Of a stretch of 64,000 bases of DNA, positions 57,948 to 64,000 are shown one piece after another. Below the pieces are notes generated by a model. It saw nothing but the letters and a program-made list of their open reading frames with translations, was not told the DNA's origin and did no database searches. Every line of letters starts with the position of its first letter. The first letter of the stretch is position 1. The DNA is from Atkinsonella hypoxylon (lineage: Eukaryota; Ascomycota; Sordariomycetes; Hypocreales; Clavicipitaceae), in the NCBI GenBank assembly GCA_000729835.1, contig JFHB01000091.1, forward strand, positions 1 to 64,000, written 5' to 3'. The position numbers were made by a program, and so were the translations under genes.

Positions 57948-60406
57948 CTAAGCACAAAACCTCTGTGTAATCATTGTCAAACCCTTTGTGATGCGTTCTA
58001 TAGAGGCCACTTCTACCCATTCTTCTCTGCCATCCAAGCCATCGCCCTTGGGACCCCAGAGAAGAACCGGAATGCCTTTGTTGGCCAACAATGCACAGGC
58101 GGTCCAAAAGGGAGCTTGTTTAAACTGCACGTCCCTTTGTAGAGCCTCACGGGCAACGTCACCGACCAGCGCAGCGAACGGATGGTCAAGCTCTATTCTG
58201 AAAGCCGGTCGCTCAAAAGTAACTCGCAGCTCGTAACTGAAGTCTTTGACGCTCTTGGTGAGATGATCAAGCATGATTTTAAACTCATGACTCACGGAGT
58301 CGACGGTTTCTCCTTCAGCGGTTCGGCGTTCGACAACCACTTTGCAAAGAGAGGGATACGATGATTCTTCCTCACCGCCCTTGATGATGGATGCATGGAC
58401 GCTTGGGACCAAAAGAGGATCGTCCCAGCCACTGGACAGGTCCTGCGAATACTTGTCCAGTGCAACCAAGAAGTACCCAGCCCTGGTGATGGCATCTATG
58501 CCGGCAGCAGGCATGGATCCGTGAGCAGCACGTCCGTGAATATCCACTTCGAGCCAGACGAAGCCCTTGTGTGCATGGATAATCTCCTCCCCTGTAGGTC
58601 CGCTGACCATGGCGCCATCGGCCCGCCAGCCAGCTTCGAGGACTTGTTCGGTGCCAATGCTCGTGGCTTCTTCGTCCGCCACACCAGTGAAAATCACATC
58701 GCCACATAGTTTTTCTTTCTTGGCCGTGGCCAATGTTGACAGGGCGGCCGCGACGCCGCATTTCATATCGTCAGCGCCTCGACCGTACAATTTGCCGCCT
58801 CGAATTTGTCCACTGAGGGGATCACCATCGTATCCAAGAGTAGTGACGGTGTCAATATGCCCGTTGAACATGATGCTCTTTCCTCCTCCAGTGCCTCGAA
58901 CAACACCAACGACAGATGGTCGTCCCTTGGTAGGCTCGATCCAGTGAGTTTCTATATCGCGATGCTCGAGCCATGACCCAATATAACGGGCGATTTCTGT
59001 TTCTCCCGGCCCAGGTACTGAGCCGAGAGACGGATTTGACGAGTCAATACGGACTAGGACTTGGGCTAAGGCTACTGGGTCATCCATTGATACATCCATG
59101 GGGACGCGGTATTCTCTTGCGCCCTCAGTGCATAGCAGAACCACTACAGAATTCGAGCCCAGATGTAGCCTTTCCTTGTCGGCTGATGTAAGGCTTCTGA
59201 GAGCTGCTAGTGGTGACGCGCCGCAAGGACCGGCTGACACGTCTTGCTGCTGGAGATATTGGCATGCCTCATGAGCTTCGTAATCCGACACTGTTAAGCT
59301 GGCGTCCACCCCAGACTTAAGGAGCGGCCATGCGGTTGGCGACACAGTGGCACAGTCTAGCCCAGCCATGATAGTTGAGTATGTTTGGACAGAAGTTGGT
59401 TCACTTGCTTGTAAACTCCTGTACAAACATGCTGCTGTATCTGGCTCCACGGTCATGACAGAAGTTTGGCTACTAGGCCTTTTGTAATGAGACACGACTG
59501 CTTGAGCAAAAGAACCTACACCAACAGGTGTGATGACCAGATCTGGTTGGCCTCCATCAAGTTGGACATCGATTTCTCGGAGCATGGTCATGTAACCTTG
59601 GACAATCCACTGCATTTGTGGCGAGTTGGCATCAGTTTCTATAGCACGGAAGAGTAGAATCATAAACCCACATTTGGAATTTCTGTATAGCCATGGAATG
59701 AGTAGTCCTGTATGAGAAGGCCGCCGTGAATCATGGCAGCTTCTCGAGCCGTGCTGATCGCTGCGTCGTATGATTCAACATTTACAACGACCTTGGCGCC
59801 CTCTTCTTCTATGCTTCTGATGGTTGAGGCATGCATGCATGAGGGGACATGGATCTCGGTTGGCACCGACAGCAGAGATCCCATGCGCGCCACGGCTCTG
59901 CCATGGTTGCCCTCTGTAGCTGCATACAGAGGAATAGGACTTGATGTTAGTGCTTTCTTGACAGTTTCCAAATCTGCATCAAGAGGAAGGCTGAGCTTCT
60001 GTACCAAAGCGCAGAAGGTGCCCCACGAAGCGCCTAAGATCTTGAAAGATGGCAAACCGAACCTCGCGCTCTCATCCTTTAGGAACACCTTCTTGACACC
60101 GATGGCCTCGGCGACGTCTCGTAGAGGCACAAGCCGGGTGGGCCTGTCTGAGAACTGACCGTGGAACCTGTCGATGACTTTGGCACTCTCTGCGGACAGA
60201 GAACTGCCTGCATTCCATGAGGCAGCTTCGGGGTTGAAATGGACAACTCTTCGCATCGAAGCCATCTGCGTGATGAATGTGCCGGAGACCAAGTAGGCTT
60301 GGTGGAATTGATCCGGAGCGGTTACGGATTTTTCGCTCTCAAGGGCAGCACAAGACTTTTGCCGCAAAGCGGTGAGCTTCAGCCTGTTGTAAGAGGCAGA
60401 ATACAT
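57948..60406 (-). CDS. Fusion of diaminopropionate ammonia-lyase-like PLP enzyme and M20 peptidase
   Basis: Two exons (59672-60406 and 57948-59609) joined across a 62-nt intron (GTGGGT donor, CAG acceptor) give 798 residues. Residues ~57-410 are a fold-type-II PLP enzyme. They include FLKDESARFGLPSFKILGAS with the likely Schiff-base lysine K122, ATEGNHGRAVA, DYSFHGYTEIPN|WIVQGY across the junction, and a glycine loop TPVGVGSFA. This matches diaminopropionate ammonia-lyase. Residues ~425-798 are an M20 hydrolase (ArgE/DapE/CPG2 type). Here metal ligands are H496 in GHIDT, D525 in GRGADDMKCG and the E558/E559 pair in ADEEAT. A dimerisation insert contains IHGRAAHGSMPAAGIDA. The final metal-ligand His of M20 enzymes appears as Asp (D771, in GLDGREEWV). 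Likely starts are 60406, 60268 or 60259; the later two begin right at the conserved region. Confidence 0.87.
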
Positions 60407-61504
60407 GATACCTATCAGAAAACGAGAGGGAGGACGATGTTATTCGCCATCTTCTCTGCCAAGAACAAGAGGCGCCTTCTCGGCACGGAGCAATTGCGCC
60501 TTCTCGCAGCTCAGCAGCTCAGGGCATAGTGTAAAGCGGACGAATATATTTGCGATGGATCTGGGAAAAGTATGCCCGGTCCACGAGAGCGTCATTGGCA
60601 CCGCTGGTCTCATGCTAGTATCGTGGTATATACAGCAGTGTTGATGATTGTTTGCACAATTCAGGACGTTCCTATATCACCAGGGAGTGCAAAATGCATG
60701 AAGTCACAATGATGTGCCATTCAGGGGAGTCCAGGGACGAACCCTCCATGTCTCAGTCAAGCGTTTTGTATTTTTTTTTTTTTTGTTCTCTCGCTTTCGA
60801 TATTGCTACCCTCGCGTGCCGACCCACTTTTCTCCGTTGGCTTGGTGGGGTTTCCTGGAGAGACTAACTACCGGTGATTGACTAATAAGGTTATAAGGTT
60901 ATTCACTAAGGTTCCCTACCAGGTAGGTACCTCAGCCTGGAGGTACCCAAATACCTACCTACCTACCTACCTACCTACCCAGGTAGGTAGGTAACTATCG
61001 AGGATGGCGCAATACACTGAAATAGGAGGTGCATCAGCCATCCGTTGCAATGCGCCAATATTGAACCGGACAAGCACGCGGGCGGTGGCAGATCGTTCGT
61101 CTCCAATCTGGCTGCTACGTAACCAGATACGGAGTAGTCGTGCCGAATCAAGTCCCGTCAATGAACATCAAGCACGCGTCTGAAACATGACAGTAATAGG
61201 GTCATCGTCTCCGAGCCGTCACAGTCATCCTGCCCTCTCCTTCCACATACGTGCTGCTGCTTCATTCGTTGGCCGATCTTCGGCCTTGCCATGTCCAGGA
61301 CTCCAGGACTCCAGGACTCCAGATGCAAGCCCCTTCTTCACCTTTTCGCTTCAACCTCAACCTTTTTACCTCACAGGAATTTTCTGCTCGCCGAACAGAA
61401 GCGCCAGTCTCTTCCTGTCTGTATGCCTCGCCTGGCATCGTCTCGATACATGAAATCGACTCATCACCAAAGTCGCCCCTCCGCCTGGGCCCGCGCAGAC
61501 GCAC
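60407..61504. promoter_or_regulatory. Divergent intergenic region with TACC/GGTA inverted repeats
   Basis: About 1.1 kb between the fusion gene and the homeobox gene. From 60911 to 60993 it contains AGGTAGGTACCT, a (TACC)n run at about 60952-60980 and then (AGGT)n, forming an inverted repeat. TACGGAGTA occurs at 61128, and a threefold CCAGGACTC repeat lies near 61287-61320. A T-run is at about 60771-60784. No gene is supported. Confidence 0.55.
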
Positions 61505-63205
61505 ATGTCCGTCTATGATCTCCATTTAGCAGATGCCGACCCCATGCTGCAGGATGAAGAAAATGGCAATCGCCAGATCCAGACTTCCGCCTCGTCTTCA
61601 GCAGGCCAGGACACGCTGCTACCGTCGAGCCATGAGTTCATGATGATGATGCCCCCTGAGACTAACACAGCATCGGCCGCCTCGTCTTCCCTCGTCGACT
61701 TGGATTGGCCGGATTCGTTGTTATTTGGTGTTGATATGGAAAGCTCTGACGCTCTTGCGTCGGCTTTTCCATCCGCGTTGCCCAGTCTCGACCATGACGA
61801 AAGGAGCTTCACCTTTTCATCACCCGAGATGGACTCTGGAAGGGGAAACGACAGCATGCAATTTCCAGCCAAGTTATCCTCTGCTGGGCTGGAACCTGTG
61901 ACTTACCAGGAGGCAATGGAAGAATTCTTCGCAAAAAATGGTGCTTGGCGACCACCGGAGCCATGCTTGCATTGTAAGCGCCTCCGCCTGCAATGCTTTA
62001 TTCTGCAGACCACAGACGCGAACCCCAATCCTGTCAACTCATGCTCAAGTTGCGTTGCCTTGTTTCGCAATTGCAGTCTCGCAGAGCGTTCTAAACGCAG
62101 CCATTCTCAGTTTGAAACCGCCCGACCCGTTATTGGCCATTTGCACGGAGTCAATGAAGAAGATGTCCAGTTTTCTTGTGATCAAAATCCATCCACCTCT
62201 GCTCAAGCTTACTCCAAACCGATACCAGCATCCTCACTCACAAGCAAAAGGTCAAGTTCACGCTCCGTAAGGAAAACCCAAGTCCTGCGTGAATGGTTCG
62301 CCGTCAACATACAGCATCCTTATCCCACAGACGAAGAAAAGACATATCTTGCCCAGGAGTCAGGTCTGAGTCGTACCCAGGTGGTAAACTGGTTCACTAA
62401 TGCAAGGCGTCGCCATCGCCTATCTACCCAGCCAATGAAGAACAAATTTTTTCGTGCCGGATCGCCGATGCCTCCCTCTCTACTTTCCAGCATGACTCCT
62501 CTCGAACGGTGGAAAAATTCACGTCCTGATTATGAGCCCGCTTCAGAAGATGCTATCCGAAAGGCGATTGTGTCGCAGGAGGGCAGCAGCAATCAGGAGG
62601 TTAGCGTGACGGGTGATAAAGAGGGAATATCGCATATGGACGAGCTAGGTTCTTCAGCAAGCACGGATTCACTGTTATACTCTCCATCTGCCATTCGTCA
62701 TTCGTCCGACGGGTCTCTTTCCAATCTCTCCCAGATATCAGCTAATAGCGACGCGGTGTTATCAGGCAGAAGCTCTGAAGACCTTGCGTGGTTGAAGTCA
62801 GCACCGGTGAGATCCGAACAGTCAAAAGCGCGGGCGTTCAACTGTACGTTTTGCTCGCGTAGCTTTAGCAAGAAATATGACTGGCTCCGACACGAGCGTT
62901 CAGTTCACGCCCCGGGCGACACAGCCTGGGTGTGCGCCATTCCTCTACCACCTGAACAAGCTCAGGTGGTCTGGAGGCTGGGTCAGAAGCAAGAAGAGTG
63001 CATTTTCTGCGGACAAACGGCGCCAACAGAAGAGCATATACAGTCACACGAGTTTGAATCGTGCGCTAAACGTACAGTCCAAGACAGGAGTTTTACCAGG
63101 AAGGACCACTTATGGCAGCATCTATACAAATTCCATGGCTGTAGGAAATGGGAAGGATGGAAGCCCGATCTGAATCTGCTGATGAAGAGAGCCAAACCCT
63201 CATGA
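61505..63205 (+). CDS. Homeobox and C2H2 zinc-finger transcription factor
   Basis: Single exon of 566 residues. Around residue 155 there is a cysteine cluster, PCLHCKRLRLQCFIL ... CSSCVALFRNCS, resembling a Zn2Cys6-like metal cluster. Residues ~255-315 are a homeodomain of the TALE/KN type: LREWFAVNIQHPYPTDEEK, then LAQESGLSRTQVVNWFTNAR with the invariant WF-N-R core of helix 3. The C-terminal third has C2H2-type fingers: FNCTFCSRSFSKKYDWLRH ... H, a divergent CIFCG ... H finger and SFTRKDHLWQHLYKFHG. The rest is serine-rich. It should bind DNA in the nucleus; related homeobox-C2H2 proteins of Sordariomycetes have been linked to development. I do not assign an orthologue. The start is the first ATG of the frame near a CT/CA-rich leader. 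Confidence 0.92.
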   Translation: MSVYDLHLADADPMLQDEENGNRQIQTSASSSAGQDTLLPSSHEFMMMMPPETNTASAASSSLVDLDWPDSLLFGVDMESSDALASAFPSALPSLDHDERSFTFSSPEMDSGRGNDSMQFPAKLSSAGLEPVTYQEAMEEFFAKNGAWRPPEPCLHCKRLRLQCFILQTTDANPNPVNSCSSCVALFRNCSLAERSKRSHSQFETARPVIGHLHGVNEEDVQFSCDQNPSTSAQAYSKPIPASSLTSKRSSSRSVRKTQVLREWFAVNIQHPYPTDEEKTYLAQESGLSRTQVVNWFTNARRRHRLSTQPMKNKFFRAGSPMPPSLLSSMTPLERWKNSRPDYEPASEDAIRKAIVSQEGSSNQEVSVTGDKEGISHMDELGSSASTDSLLYSPSAIRHSSDGSLSNLSQISANSDAVLSGRSSEDLAWLKSAPVRSEQSKARAFNCTFCSRSFSKKYDWLRHERSVHAPGDTAWVCAIPLPPEQAQVVWRLGQKQEECIFCGQTAPTEEHIQSHEFESCAKRTVQDRSFTRKDHLWQHLYKFHGCRKWEGWKPDLNLLMKRAKPS

Positions 63206-64000
63206 GACAGTAAATCAGGTCGGCATGTGCTGGATCTCAAGACAGACAGACAGACAGACAGACAGACATGGCCAGCTTGATGAAGCCATGCCAGGCATTT
63301 GATACCATCCGCTTAGGACATTCGTTTTTAAAGCTGATAACAGCACTCTTCATGGTAGAGGACAGATGTCATGTACTCTACTTCAATGTTTGGCATGACG
63401 GATTATAAAATTGCATCACTATTTAAAAGTCAACGTCCATTACACTGTTTTAGAAATATAATGTTCAACAAGAAGAATGTATATCAATGTCAAGGGAGGC
63501 CATACACACATGTACCAGTATCCATTCAGAAACTTTCCATCAAAGTCCTCAATCAGCCTGCGTGCACATTATCTGAGGAACTCACCATTCTTTCATAGAA
63601 CACTTGGAGATTCTCCATTCTCTCAAGGAATCTTGGAGCAGTACTTGGAAATGCAGCAAGCATACTGCTCCATGGGCTACTCGGAATCCATGGGAGCATG
63701 AAAAGATACTTGGACGAAACTGATGTTGACGTGGCCTAGGGTATGCGAAGCTTGGGCTACGAAACTGGCTCCAGTGAGAGAGACTCGTGGCTGTAGTAAT
63801 CCCACGTGCCTTGTGTTATCCCTGCAATTCGGCAATACAGTGCAGTCACTCACTGTATTCAATGTCGATAAGAACGCTTCTCACTTGGACCGCATCCTAT
63901 TCAACAAAAATCCCAATTGCGCGCTCCCGACTGAAGCAGGGCGCCTAATTGTGGCACACCTCCCACCTCCCACCTCCCACCTCCCACCTTCCACACCCCT
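63206..64000. other. Terminal intergenic region with simple repeats
   Basis: Downstream of the homeobox gene. It contains a (GACA)n run at about 63241-63268 and a 7-bp CCTCCCA array at about 63958-63990. Short open frames here have no motifs. No gene is supported before the window ends. Confidence 0.5.

Noticed and set aside
59610..59671. Apparent frameshift splitting the PLP enzyme and the M20 peptidase into two genes
   Set aside because: The segment has a GT donor and CAG acceptor, and splicing it restores the conserved GYTEIPN-WIVQGY sequence in frame.
63958..63990. CCTCCCA array near the window end considered as a telomere-like repeat
   Set aside because: The unit is not the fungal telomeric TTAGGG/CCCTAA, and the window edge is arbitrary.

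Overview
This window looks like nuclear chromosomal DNA of a filamentous ascomycete (Pezizomycotina, probably Sordariomycetes and perhaps Hypocreales). The evidence is spliceosomal introns that are mostly 53-110 nt with GTAAGT/GTACGT-like donors and CTAAC-type branch sites, single-copy fungal housekeeping genes in both orientations, and gene families typical of moulds (OPT transporter, Pcl-type cyclin, homeobox/C2H2 regulator). No bacterial features, rRNA, tRNA, CRISPR array or intact transposon was seen. Species assignment is inference only.

Layout. 1-5.2 kb: the 3' end of an Elongator subunit gene (ELP6-like), RPL37 (minus) and an oligopeptide transporter (minus). 5.2-19.2 kb: a 14-kb gene desert of simple repeats and open-frame scraps, with one possible decayed gene. 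19.2-28 kb: a ketopantoate-reductase-like gene with a long proline-rich tail, the DASH subunit HSK3, the RNase P subunit RPR2 (minus), and the DEAD-box mRNA-export helicase SUB2, which has an unusually long first intron. 28-34.6 kb: mostly empty, ending in a long pyrimidine-rich tract in front of a Pcl/Pho80-type cyclin gene. 39.6-42.4 kb: an F-box-like gene and a small cysteine-rich gene (both minus). 43.2-50.9 kb: MRS2 (mitochondrial Mg2+ channel), a 67-aa predicted myristoylated hydrophobic-repeat protein, RAD1/XPF (minus) and a 58-aa conserved-looking protein. 52-57.6 kb: WASP/Las17, eIF1A (minus) and an unrecognised, probably mitochondrial protein. 57.9-60.4 kb: a single gene fusing a diaminopropionate ammonia-lyase-like PLP enzyme to an M20 metallopeptidase. 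61.5-63.2 kb: a homeobox plus C2H2 transcription factor. The window ends in simple repeats.

The genes do not form one pathway; it is an ordinary housekeeping neighbourhood. Gene models were rebuilt by hand, and every multi-exon model listed keeps a continuous reading frame to its stop. The most interesting items are the PLP/M20 fusion, which matches the adjacent bacterial ygeX and ygeY genes; the tiny predicted lipidated membrane peptide; the strong excess of the 9-mer TACGGAGTA in non-coding DNA; the CCTAGG/GGTACC palindrome clusters in two divergent promoters; and the 617-nt SUB2 intron.
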